From: DASYUM01 sp036001225
GTDB taxonomy: Bacteria; Methylomirabilota; Methylomirabilia; Rokubacteriales; DASRDR01
DNA: 26,342 nucleotides
Direction: 5' to 3'
Assembly (NCBI GenBank): GCA_036001225.1
Contig: DASYUM010000326.1
Location: 1-26,342 of the forward strand
The notes below the pieces were generated by a model. It made no database searches and was not told the origin of the DNA. It saw nothing but the letters and a program-made list of their open reading frames with translations. The position numbers were made by a program, and so were the translations under genes. Below, one piece after another: positions 17,310 through 24,419 of the stretch. Positions within the stretch are counted from its first letter, which is position 1; each line of letters begins with the position of its first letter.

Positions 17310-17489
17310 ATGGAAGAGCAAGAACGCCGTCGCTCTCAGCAGGACGAGCCGATCCCGCCCGCCGAGGAATCCGAAGTGGCCGAAACCGAGGAAGCCTCCG
17401 CGGACCAGGACGAGTCCGAGGTCGACGACGAAGAGGCCGAAGAGGTCGGCGCCGACGAGGAGGGCGAGGGCGAGGAGCAGGTCGCCTGA
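17310..17489 (+). CDS. Small highly acidic protein, partner of the basic protein
   Basis: This 59-residue protein has 27 Asp/Glu against three Arg. It opens MEEQERRRSQQDEPIPPAEE and ends in runs such as EEAEEVGADEEGEGEE. The ATG at 17310 has AGGAGGTGTGAA directly upstream, the best ribosome site in this block, and lies one base after the TGA of the basic gene, so the two are very likely translationally coupled. No domain is recognised; it is expected to be disordered. The opposite and nearly equal charges suggest the two products bind each other, the acidic one perhaps acting as a chaperone or DNA mimic. That is inference. Confidence 0.68.
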   Translation: MEEQERRRSQQDEPIPPAEESEVAETEEASADQDESEVDDEEAEEVGADEEGEGEEQVA

Positions 17490-17490
17490 G

Positions 17491-18099
17491 TCACGCCGGA
17501 GGGTGCCGGGGCCCGCGCCCTCGGCATCCTCCGCCGTCTACCTTCACGGCTTCGACGAACAGGCTCTCTTCCTCGCGATTGTCCAACTCCGCGATCTCCG
17601 GATAACGGCTCGCCGTCTCTTTGAACCGGCAGCGGGTCACCGCGGCGAAGCCTGCCTTCTCGAGCAGCTCGGCGATGAAGTCGTAGGTGAACATGCTCCG
17701 CAACGCGCCGTACCAGAGCATCTGCACGACCAGCTTCCCGCCCAGGCTCCGCACCTCGTGATCGGGAATCAGAAAGTAGCCGCGGTCTTGCCGGCGGTAG
17801 GCCTCGATGGCCCGGTCGAGGTCGGGAAGTCCGAGCCGCAGCACCCCGCCCGGCCGCAGCACGCGCCACAGCTCGCGGAGGGCCGGCAGGACGTCGAGGT
17901 ACGGCAGGTCCTGGAGGGCGTGAATGCTCACCACGTAGTCGAGGCCGTCGTCGGGTAACGGCAGGCCCGCGCGGATGTCGCAGGCGAGATCGACGCCGGC
18001 GGCGGCCTTGCGGTCCGAATTGATCCAATCCCGTGGCGTGACGGGGCCGCAGCCCCAGTTCAGCCGCCGCGGAGCTGCGCTCCGGACGTTCAGTACCAT
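17491..18099 (-). CDS. SAM-dependent methyltransferase (class I)
   Basis: A 202-residue putative methyltransferase of unknown substrate. Motif I is RLNWGCGPVTPRDWINSD (about residues 12-29). An acidic cofactor-binding region follows at VDLACDIRAGLPLPDDGLDY. The post-motif region LRELWRVLRPGGVLRLGLPDLD is characteristic of class I methyltransferases. The ATG at 18099 overlaps the anchor gene stop by ten bases; GTG at 18108 is an alternative. It is the last gene of the flavoprotein-ABC-anchor run and converges on the acidic/basic gene pair. The last 12 residues (GRGPRHPPA) are low complexity and coincide with a hairpin. Confidence 0.8.
   Translation of the reverse strand: MVLNVRSAAPRRLNWGCGPVTPRDWINSDRKAAAGVDLACDIRAGLPLPDDGLDYVVSIHALQDLPYLDVLPALRELWRVLRPGGVLRLGLPDLDRAIEAYRRQDRGYFLIPDHEVRSLGGKLVVQMLWYGALRSMFTYDFIAELLEKAGFAAVTRCRFKETASRYPEIAELDNREEESLFVEAVKVDGGGCRGRGPRHPPA
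17499..17522. terminator. GC hairpin between convergent genes
   Basis: Arms GAGGGTGC and GCGCCCTC (one G-U pair) flank an eight-base loop. It lies 10 bases after the acidic gene's stop and inside the 3' end of the convergent methyltransferase gene. The position suits a terminator of the plus-strand block, but there is no T run. Confidence 0.25.
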
Positions 18100-18419
18100 C
18101 TCCACCACCAGACCAGCGCGAAGAGGAGGACGCCCAGGAGTAGCGCCGCCGCGAACAGCGCCTGGTGGAGCCGCATCGGGAGCCCGACGTCGAGCAGGAT
18201 CACGCGCAGGCCGAGCAAGCCGTGGAGGAGGACGAGGGCGAGCAGGGTCGCCTGGACGGCGCGGACGAAGGGGTTGCGCAGGTGGAGGATGATGGCGACG
18301 ACCAGCGCGACCGCCGCCGTCCGCTGGAGGAGCCAGGCCCAGAGGCCGACGCGGGTGCCCCGCCAGGCGTCCCCGCTCGTCCAGCCGCGGTAGGCGATCG
18401 GACCCGGGCGCTCAGCCAC
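18090..18419 (-). CDS. Succinate dehydrogenase/fumarate reductase-type membrane anchor
   Basis: A 109-residue membrane protein with three hydrophobic segments (about 26-47, 54-77, 85-106). The N-terminal AWLLQRTAAVALV and the LLHGLLGLRVILLDVGLP stretch (64-81) match the SdhC/SdhD anchor superfamily, with the Arg and Ser/Thr quinone-site positions and His46 and His66 as possible haem ligands. The GTG at 18419 overlaps the upstream methyltransferase stop, and its own end overlaps the next gene, so it is embedded in the operon. It has only one anchor gene, where three-helix anchors normally come as a pair. It probably serves the third flavoprotein and iron-sulfur subunit of this window (inference). 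Confidence 0.75.
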   Translation of the reverse strand: MAERPGPIAYRGWTSGDAWRGTRVGLWAWLLQRTAAVALVVAIILHLRNPFVRAVQATLLALVLLHGLLGLRVILLDVGLPMRLHQALFAAALLLGVLLFALVWWWRWY

Positions 18420-19221
18420 GAGACTTGGCGCCCCGGACGGCCCAGGCCCGGGCCAGGAGGCGAATCGACCCGTCGGCCCCGATCGGCAGGCGCGTCCGGA
18501 TCCGCTCGCGGAGGGCGGCGCGGCGCTCCTCGGCGAGCGACATGGCGTAGCCGGGGGCCGGGGCCTGGCCCCCGAGGAAGGGCGACCAGTAGTCGTCGAA
18601 GTCCCGAAAGATCGTGGGGACGTCGATCGCGCGCGTCTCCACGCCTTCCAGCCCCGCCTTCTGGAAGAGCGCGGCCAGCGGCTCCGGCCGGCAGATCGGG
18701 AACCGGCGGCCCTCGTCGAGCTCCCGGGCGGCCGGATCGAGCGCCACCGCCGCGTCCCAGAAGTGGCGCATCAGCTCCATCTCCCCGGCGTAGTCCCAGA
18801 CGTAGGCCGCCACCGGGGCGCCGGCGCGCGCCACCCGCGCCATCTCGGCCACCGCGCGCTCCGGCTCGGGGACGAAGTTCAGGACCAGCCCCGACACCGC
18901 CGCGTCGTAGGCGTCGGCGGGCGACGGCAGGGCCCGGGCCTCGGCCACCTGGAAGCGGGCGCGCGGGTCACGGACCTGTTCGCGCGCGTAGGCGACGTAG
19001 CCCTCCGAGGCGTCCACCCCGTCCACCTGGCTCGGCGCGGCCAGGGCCAGGATCATCTCGGTCAGGGCGCCGGTCCCGCAGCCGACGTCGAGCCAGCGGC
19101 GCTCGGGAGGGACGGCGAGCCAGCTCAGGAACTCCCTGGCCACCAGCCGGCTCCAGCGGCCGACGTAGGGCTCGTAGGCCGCCCCGCTGGCCCAGACGTC
19201 CGTGCGCTCGGCTTCGCTCAT
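18412..19221 (-). CDS. SAM-dependent methyltransferase (class I)
   Basis: A 269-residue methyltransferase of the type that also includes ubiquinone/menaquinone methylases. Motif I is WLDVGCGTGALTEM (about 43-56), motif II VDGVDASEGYVAYA, then LPSPADAYDAAVSGLVLNFV. The C-terminal part has the cap-region FRDFDDYWSPFLGG. The substrate is unknown. The ATG at 19221 lies nine bases after the permease stop, and the end overlaps the anchor gene by eight bases. It may only be a passenger of this operon; a role in quinone chemistry would fit a quinone-reactive anchor next door, but nothing shows it. Confidence 0.87.
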   Translation of the reverse strand: MSEAERTDVWASGAAYEPYVGRWSRLVAREFLSWLAVPPERRWLDVGCGTGALTEMILALAAPSQVDGVDASEGYVAYAREQVRDPRARFQVAEARALPSPADAYDAAVSGLVLNFVPEPERAVAEMARVARAGAPVAAYVWDYAGEMELMRHFWDAAVALDPAARELDEGRRFPICRPEPLAALFQKAGLEGVETRAIDVPTIFRDFDDYWSPFLGGQAPAPGYAMSLAEERRAALRERIRTRLPIGADGSIRLLARAWAVRGAKSRG

Positions 19222-19230
19222 CGGTGCCGC

Positions 19231-20022
19231 TCAGTGACTCGTCGACATGCCCCAGCGGAGGACGGTCCGCCGCTCGAGCCAGCGGAAGAAGAGGTTCTCC
19301 ACCAGCAGGCCGATGAGGATCACCGTCAGCAGGCCGGCGAAGACCAGGTCGGTGTTCATCTCGAAGCGGTTCTGGTAGATGAACCAGCCGAGCCCGCCCT
19401 GGCTCCCGGCCACCCCGAAGACCATCTCGGCCGCGATGATGGTCCGCCAGGCAAACGCCCAGCCGATCTTGACCCCGGACAGGATGTAAGGGAACGCGGC
19501 CGGCAGCAGGATGCCGGCCACCAGGCGCCAGCCGCTGAGGCCGAAGTTCTGCCCGACGCGGCGGAGGGTGGTCGGGACGGTCACGAAGCCAGTGTACGTG
19601 TTGAGCGACATCGGCCAGAGCACCGAGTGGATGATGACGAAGATGAGCGACTTCACGCCGAGGCCGAACCAGAGGAGAGCCAGGGGCATCAAGGCGATTG
19701 CCGGCAGCGGGTTGAACATCGCCGTCAGTGTCTCCAGGAATTCGGCGCCGAGCCGGGAGGTGACCGCCAGCGTGCTCAAGACGAGCGCGATGGCGGCGCC
19801 GATGGCCATGCCGGTCAGCAGCACCTGCAGCGACTGGCCGGCGTAGCCGGGCACCTCCCCGCTGGCCAGCGAGCGGAGGAACGACGCCACCACGGTCGAG
19901 GCGGGCGGGAAGAGCAGCGGGCTCACCTGGCCGATCCGGGTCACCACCTCCCAGAGGACGAGGAGGGCCGCCACGATGGCGGCCTTCCGGACCGCGGGTC
20001 GCTGCCACCCGCGGGCGCTCAC
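19231..20022 (-). CDS. ABC transporter permease (SsuC/TauC family)
   Basis: This is the membrane subunit of a nitrate/sulfonate/taurine-type importer, about 263 residues with six membrane segments. The cytoplasmic coupling (EAA) loop is visible as GLSGWRLVAGILLPAAFPYI. The early NPLPAIALMPLALLWFGLG is strongly typical of the family. The chosen GTG at 20022 overlaps the ATPase stop as GTGA. A longer start at 20046 is possible but lies in the ATPase. The substrate of the family varies (sulfonates, taurine, pyrimidine precursors, aromatic acids), so it cannot be named from this subunit. Confidence 0.92.
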   Translation of the reverse strand: MSARGWQRPAVRKAAIVAALLVLWEVVTRIGQVSPLLFPPASTVVASFLRSLASGEVPGYAGQSLQVLLTGMAIGAAIALVLSTLAVTSRLGAEFLETLTAMFNPLPAIALMPLALLWFGLGVKSLIFVIIHSVLWPMSLNTYTGFVTVPTTLRRVGQNFGLSGWRLVAGILLPAAFPYILSGVKIGWAFAWRTIIAAEMVFGVAGSQGGLGWFIYQNRFEMNTDLVFAGLLTVILIGLLVENLFFRWLERRTVLRWGMSTSH

Positions 20023-20762
20023 TCCAGGATCCCCTGCACTTCGCACTGCACCGCCACGGCCGTATCGGTCTCCCGCTGGCCGACGGCGGGATTGGAGATC
20101 AGCCGCCGGACGCGTCCGGGGCCGGGCGACAGGACGAGGATGCGGTCACCGAGCAGCACGGCCTCCTGGATCGAGTGGGTCACGAACAGGATCGTCTTCC
20201 GGGTCGCCTCCCAGATCCCCAGCAGCTCCTCCTGCATCTTCCGGCGGGTGAGCGCATCGAGGCTGGCGAACGGCTCGTCCATGAGCAGCATGTGGGGATC
20301 GAGCGCCAGCGAGCGGGCGATGGCCACCCGCTGCTTCATGCCCCCCGAGAGCTGATGCGGATAGGCGTCGGCGAAGCGGTCGAGGCCGACCAGCCCGATG
20401 AAGCGGAGCGCCGTCTCCCGGGCCGCCGGTGCGGCCAGTCTCCGGGCGACCCGGAGCGGGTACACGACGTTCCCGAGCACGGTCTTCCAGGGAAGGAGCT
20501 GGTCGAACTCCTGGAAGACGACGACCCGGTCGGGGCCGGGCCGCGTCACCGCGACGCCCTCCAGCTCGATCGCGCCGCGGGCCGGCGCGATGAAGCCGGC
20601 GACGGCCTTCAGCAAGGTGGACTTGCCGCACCCCGACGGGCCGAGCAGGACGAACTTCTCCCCGGTCGCCACCCCGAACGAGACGTCCTCGACCGCCGTG
20701 AAGAGGCCGTTCTCGGTCGCATACGAGATGGTGACGTCGCGGACATGGAGGAGGTCCGTCAT
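20019..20762 (-). CDS. ABC transporter ATP-binding protein (SsuB/TauB family)
   Basis: This is the 247-residue ATPase that powers the adjacent permease. Walker A is LLGPSGCGKST (39-49); Q-loop VFQEFDQLLPW; signature LSGGMKQRVAIARSLA; Walker B MLLMDEPFASLDA; switch His in THSIQEA. The Q-loop followed by LLPW and the overall length are typical of the nitrate/sulfonate/taurine group. The ATG at 20762 lies inside the first unit of a tandem 17-base repeat that also supplies the ribosome site. The substrate-binding protein gene lies 203 bases upstream, across repeat R2. Confidence 0.96.
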   Translation of the reverse strand: MTDLLHVRDVTISYATENGLFTAVEDVSFGVATGEKFVLLGPSGCGKSTLLKAVAGFIAPARGAIELEGVAVTRPGPDRVVVFQEFDQLLPWKTVLGNVVYPLRVARRLAAPAARETALRFIGLVGLDRFADAYPHQLSGGMKQRVAIARSLALDPHMLLMDEPFASLDALTRRKMQEELLGIWEATRKTILFVTHSIQEAVLLGDRILVLSPGPGRVRRLISNPAVGQRETDTAVAVQCEVQGILE

Positions 20763-20816
20763 GCCCCCCTCACCCTCATGCCCCCCTCACCCTGCCCTCT
20801 CCCCGGGGGGAGAGGG
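20760..20816. repeat. Tandem 17-base repeat plus CCCTCTCCCC hairpin before the ABC ATPase
   Basis: CATGCCCCCCTCACCCT occurs twice head to tail (20760-20776, 20777-20793). It is followed by a palindrome with arms CCCTCTCCCC and GGGGAGAGGG (20795-20816), the same hairpin type as at 9106. On the minus strand each unit holds a GGTGAGGGGGGC-ATG start site. The outer ATG (20779) opens a six-codon frame whose TGA overlaps the real ATG at 20762. Confidence 0.7.
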
Positions 20817-20831
20817 AGATGGCCTAGATTG

Positions 20832-20965
20832 TCGGAGGGGGCCTCGACGGCCCCCTCCGAGGCCTTCCCCAGGAGAATTTGCGGCGGCAAAAGCCGCCGC
20901 TCGGAGCGGACCATCATACGCGGGCGGTTCAGCTTCACGCGGCGCGCGGTTATCCCGACATGCTC
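20832..20965 (-). repeat. Modular 3'-end repeat, copy R2 (lacks module C)
   Basis: It begins exactly at the TAG stop of the substrate-binding protein gene (20966-20968) and contains module E (about 20902-20965), the GCGGCGGC-AAAA-GCCGCCGC hairpin (20881-20901), the short link, and a perfect 12-base-pair stem (20832-20860). Compared with R1 it is missing the whole 60-base GC-hairpin module, which identifies that module as a separate insertable unit. Confidence 0.85.
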
Positions 20966-21940
20966 CTAGTTACCGGGCAGGCCGTGGAGGTGCTCGAACG
21001 CGTACTCCTTCCAGGAGCCCGGCACCGTCTTGATCATCGCGATCTTCTGCATGAAGCCGGCGAACTTGACGAGCCCGGCCGGCGTCATGGTGTATCGGAT
21101 CCCCTCCTGCTTCATGATCTGGAGGATCTCCTCCGGCGTCGACTTCGCCTTCTCACTGGTCACGTAGATTCGCGCCGCCTCGGCCGGTTTCTCGCTGATG
21201 AAGTCGGTGGCCTCCCGGAGCGCGTCCACGAAGCCCTGGACGAGCCGGGGATTGGCCTTCGCCCACTTCTCGCTGGCCCAGGTCAGGTTGAAGGTGTGGG
21301 GGCCGCCGGCCGCCTGATAGCTGTCGAACACTTTGTGAATGCCCGGATCCCGCAGCTGCTCGTACTGGAACGGCGGCGAGCTCAGGTGACACGTGATCTC
21401 GCGCTTGGAGAGGATGGCCGCCGTCGCGTCGGGGTGAGCCATGGCCACGATCTGCTGGTTGAGCGCCTTCGGGTTCCCCAGCTCCCTCTCGGCCTGCATC
21501 TGGAGGACGACGTGCTGGATGGAGCCGATGGCCGGCATGGCGATCCGGTCGGTCGGCTTCACGTCCTTGAGGCTCTTGATCTCCGGCCGTGCGCAGTTGA
21601 GGAAGACCGGCATCTCGTTCAGCGCCCCCAGCGTCCTCCAGTCGAGGCCCTTGTCGATGGCCTGGATGAACGGCCCCAGCCCGCCGGAGCCGATGTCGAG
21701 CTGGCCGGCCACCATGGCGTCCCGGATGACCGGGCCCGACGTGAGCTGCCGCCACTCCAGCTCGACCCCGGGCAGCCGCTTCTCGAGGAGCTTCTGCTCC
21801 CGCATCACGATGAGCTGGAGGTAGCCGAGTCCCGGCTGCTTGACGATGCGCAGGACCTTCGCCTCGTCGGCGCCGGCCGGACCGGCGAGCAGGGCGAGCG
21901 CCGCGCCGAGCGCGGTCGCGATCGCGCTTGGATGTCGCAT
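20966..21940 (-). CDS. ABC transporter substrate-binding protein (SsuA/THI5-like)
   Basis: This is the periplasmic receptor of the importer, 324 residues. The first 24 residues form a signal peptide (hydrophobic ATALGAALALLAGPAGA, then cleavage before DEAK). The mature part starts VLRIVKQPGLGYLQL and has the NMT1/THI5-like pattern: VAGQLDIGSGGLGPFIQAI, then IKSLKDVKPTDRIAMPAIGS. The ATG at 21940 is one base after the flavoprotein stop, so the two are coupled. The ligand is not identifiable. Repeat R2 separates it from its ATPase and permease genes. The flavoprotein being first in the operon suggests the imported compound could be the flavoprotein's substrate or electron acceptor. Confidence 0.93.
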   Translation of the reverse strand: MRHPSAIATALGAALALLAGPAGADEAKVLRIVKQPGLGYLQLIVMREQKLLEKRLPGVELEWRQLTSGPVIRDAMVAGQLDIGSGGLGPFIQAIDKGLDWRTLGALNEMPVFLNCARPEIKSLKDVKPTDRIAMPAIGSIQHVVLQMQAERELGNPKALNQQIVAMAHPDATAAILSKREITCHLSSPPFQYEQLRDPGIHKVFDSYQAAGGPHTFNLTWASEKWAKANPRLVQGFVDALREATDFISEKPAEAARIYVTSEKAKSTPEEILQIMKQEGIRYTMTPAGLVKFAGFMQKIAMIKTVPGSWKEYAFEHLHGLPGN

Positions 21941-21941
21941 G

Positions 21942-23666
21942 TCAGTCTCCGATCTCCACCATCGCCGGCCGCGCCTCCTGGGGCCGGGCCCGAGTCAGCC
22001 GCACCGGCTCGCTCCATACCGAGGGCTCGCCGCCGCGGTCGACGACGAGCACGTTGACCAGCCATCTCGCGTCGTCGGGCTCGGGAAAGTCGGCCCGGTA
22101 GTGGGCACCCCGGCTTTCCTGGCGCTCGAGCGCGCTCCGCGCGATCAGCCGGGCGGCCAGCGCCTGGTTGCGCGTGTCGAGCCAGCTCTGCCAGGCCAGA
22201 TTGTAGGCGGGGTGCCCCGGCACGCCCACCGTCTCCAGCCGGGTCGTCAGCTCGTCGAGGGTCGCCAGCGCGCTGGCCAGACCGGCGCCCGTACGGACGA
22301 GCCCCGCCTCGGCCCACATGAGGTCGCGGAGCGCGGCCCGGATCGGGACCACCTCGTCCCGCGCGCTCTTCCCGAGGGGCGCCCGCGCCGCCGCCGCCCG
22401 CGCCTCGACGTCGCGCTCGGAGATCTCCGGCCGCCCCCGCCCGATCACGAACGACGCCATCACGTCCCCCGCGATCCCGCCGAACACGGTGGAGTCGGCC
22501 ACGCCATTGCCCCCGAGGCGATTCGCCCCGTGGACGCCGCCGGCGTCCTCGCCGGCGGCGAAGAGCCCCTCGAGGCCGGTCCGGCAGTCGGGGTCGATCA
22601 CGACGCCTCCCATGAGGAAGTGGGCGGTCGGCATCACCGGCACCGGCCGGCGGGCGAGGTCGAGGCCGAAATCGCGGCAGCGGCGGACCATGCCGCGGAA
22701 GTGCCGCTCGACGAAGTCGGCGCCGAGGTGGGAGACGTCGAGCCAGACCCCGCCCTCCGGGGTCCCCCGCCCCTCGACGATCTCCAGGTAGCTGGCCCGG
22801 GCCACCACGTCCCGGGTCGAGCGTTCGAGCCGGACCGGGTCGTGGCGGGCCATGTAGCGCTCGCCGGCGGCGTTGAAGAGCCGGCCGCCGGCGCCGCGCA
22901 GGCCCTCCTCGAGCAGGGCACCGGTCATCAGCGACTCGGGGACGACGAGGCCGGTCGGATGGAACTGCACCATCTCCATGTCGCGGAGGGCCGCGCCGGC
23001 CCGGTAGGCGAGCCCGATGCCGTCGGCGGACTTGTCGGCCGAGCAGGCCACCACCCGGTACATCGTGGGACCGCCGCCGCAGGCCAGCAGCGTCGCCCGC
23101 GCGCTGGCCAGGACGGATCGGCCCGTGCGGATGTCCAGCAGGAGGGCCCCCCCGATCCGGCCGGCGCCGTCGGAGAGAAGGTCGAGCGCGCGGTACTCCT
23201 CCAGGGCGCGGATGCCCGGCCGCGCCCAGACCTGCTCGGTGAGGCGATTCATGAGCTCGATGCCGGTGAGGTCGCCCTTGTGGATCGTCCGGTCGTGGCT
23301 CTGGCCGGCGAACGGCTTCTGGTGGATGGCGCCGTCGGTGTCGCGGTCGAAGAAGCAGCCGTAGCGGTTCTCCAGCTCGGCCACGCGCGCCGGCGCCGTC
23401 TCGACCAGCCGCCAGGCCAGCTCCTGGTCGTTGAGGAAGGCGCCGCCCTTCAACGTATCGAGGAAGTGCGCCTCCAGCGAGTCGGGAGCCCGGAGGACGG
23501 CGTTGTAGCCGCCCTGGACCATGCGGGTGCAGCCGGCCCGCCCGAGCAGCCCCTTGACCACGATGGTGATCGCGAGGCCGGGCGCCCGGTCGGCCGCGTG
23601 GAGGGCGGCGCAGAGTCCCGCCCCACCGGCGCCCAGGATCAGGAGGTCAGTGTCGAGTCGCTCCAC
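21942..23666 (-). CDS. FAD flavoprotein of the succinate dehydrogenase/fumarate reductase family, non-His FAD site
   Basis: A 574-residue member of the FrdA/SdhA/aspartate-oxidase superfamily. It has LLILGAGGAGLCAALHAA (8-25), LLACGGGPTMYR, QFHPTGLV with His236, LLEEGLRGAGG, Arg285 in RSTRDVVAR, HFLMGGVV with His349, and the C-terminal RQESRGAHYRADFPEPDD. The core catalytic residues are thus kept. At the covalent FAD site it reads GRAGCTRMVQGG, with Cys46 where frdA and sdhA in this window have His, so FAD is probably bound non-covalently. The GTG at 23666 is the only good start, with a poor ribosome site. The substrate may be a dicarboxylate other than succinate. Aspartate oxidase is less likely because of length and C-terminus. 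Confidence 0.88.
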   Translation of the reverse strand: MERLDTDLLILGAGGAGLCAALHAADRAPGLAITIVVKGLLGRAGCTRMVQGGYNAVLRAPDSLEAHFLDTLKGGAFLNDQELAWRLVETAPARVAELENRYGCFFDRDTDGAIHQKPFAGQSHDRTIHKGDLTGIELMNRLTEQVWARPGIRALEEYRALDLLSDGAGRIGGALLLDIRTGRSVLASARATLLACGGGPTMYRVVACSADKSADGIGLAYRAGAALRDMEMVQFHPTGLVVPESLMTGALLEEGLRGAGGRLFNAAGERYMARHDPVRLERSTRDVVARASYLEIVEGRGTPEGGVWLDVSHLGADFVERHFRGMVRRCRDFGLDLARRPVPVMPTAHFLMGGVVIDPDCRTGLEGLFAAGEDAGGVHGANRLGGNGVADSTVFGGIAGDVMASFVIGRGRPEISERDVEARAAAARAPLGKSARDEVVPIRAALRDLMWAEAGLVRTGAGLASALATLDELTTRLETVGVPGHPAYNLAWQSWLDTRNQALAARLIARSALERQESRGAHYRADFPEPDDARWLVNVLVVDRGGEPSVWSEPVRLTRARPQEARPAMVEIGD

Positions 23667-23697
23667 GGGGGTACCGTAGGAGTTAGGCGCGAACGCG

Positions 23698-24123
23698 TCA
23701 AGCCGGGTGGACCTCGAAGCCCAACTCCCGGCCGATAGCTCGGATTCGCTGGTCGAGGCTCAGCAGCGCTAGGGGGCCCGCGGCCGCGCGGACCATGAGC
23801 GCGCTGGCCAGATGCAACGCGTCGAGTGTCCGCAGCGGCTCACCGGGAAACCGGGCGCGGTCCCGCTCGATCACGTCGGCCCGGAGCCGCAACAGGCTCC
23901 AAGCGGCGGCGGCCTCATTCAGCCGAGCGCGCAGCTCGGCGGCGCCGGCTTCAGAGATTCGGCCCGAGACGTGCGCCCGGATCAGGACCCGGTCACATTC
24001 GACCAGGGTGAGATCCGATGCGACCACCCGCTCGGCACCTCCGAGCGCTTCCCGGACGGCGTCGCCTGCTGGCTCCGTGAGTAGCCAGGCCAGGACAGCG
24101 CTCGACTCGGCGTAGAGGGTCAG
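23698..24123 (-). CDS. vapC: PIN-domain toxin, VapC-like (probable CTG start)
   Basis: This is a toxin RNase of a type II toxin-antitoxin pair. ATG/GTG/TTG rules give only a truncated product from GTG 24027. Reading on in frame to the CTG at 24123 adds 32 codons and the expected PIN beginning, TLYAESSAVLAWLLTEPAG. The full 141-residue product has the four acidic positions: Glu6 (Asp in many relatives), Glu42 (TLVECDRV), Asp101 (RTLDALHLASAL) and Asp124 (LSLDQRI). The CTG overlaps the antitoxin stop as CTGA, just as ATGA would. The gene ends 31 bases before the flavoprotein gene. An internal GTG start, giving an inactive product, is the alternative. Confidence 0.82.
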   Translation of the reverse strand: MTLYAESSAVLAWLLTEPAGDAVREALGGAERVVASDLTLVECDRVLIRAHVSGRISEAGAAELRARLNEAAAAWSLLRLRADVIERDRARFPGEPLRTLDALHLASALMVRAAAGPLALLSLDQRIRAIGRELGFEVHPA

Positions 24124-24413
24124 CGGTCGCCCCGCTCCTCGTCGAGAAGTTGCTGGGCGGTCCCCGGGGGCACCAGCTGCGACAAGCGTGGATATAGCCC
24201 CGGATGGTTGGGACCTCCGAGCGTCAGCAAGCCTCGCCCCGCTAACTCGAGCAAGCCCGGAGGAATACCGACCGCCGGCTGCGGGCCGCCGGGCGGCCGC
24301 AGTTCAGCGACGACCTCGCCGCGGTCGGTCACCAGCACGATCTCGCCGCGACGGACCAGTCGAACGTACTCGCTGAGGCGGTTCTTCAACTCGCGGAGGC
24401 CCACTCGCTTCAT
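24120..24413 (-). CDS. vapB: Antitoxin, Phd/YefM-like (VapB partner)
   Basis: A 97-residue antitoxin. The N-terminal DNA-binding domain reads VGLRELKNRLSEYVRLVRRG and EIVLVTDRGEVVAEL, the standard Phd/YefM fold. The less conserved tail (LLTLGGPNHPGLYPRLSQLV) would wrap the toxin. The ATG at 24413 has no ribosome site. A promoter lies directly upstream such that the mRNA should begin at or next to the ATG. A palindrome overlaps this promoter and is the probable site of self-repression. Confidence 0.88.
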   Translation of the reverse strand: MKRVGLRELKNRLSEYVRLVRRGEIVLVTDRGEVVAELRPPGGPQPAVGIPPGLLELAGRGLLTLGGPNHPGLYPRLSQLVPPGTAQQLLDEERGDR

Positions 24414-24419
24414 GGGGTC

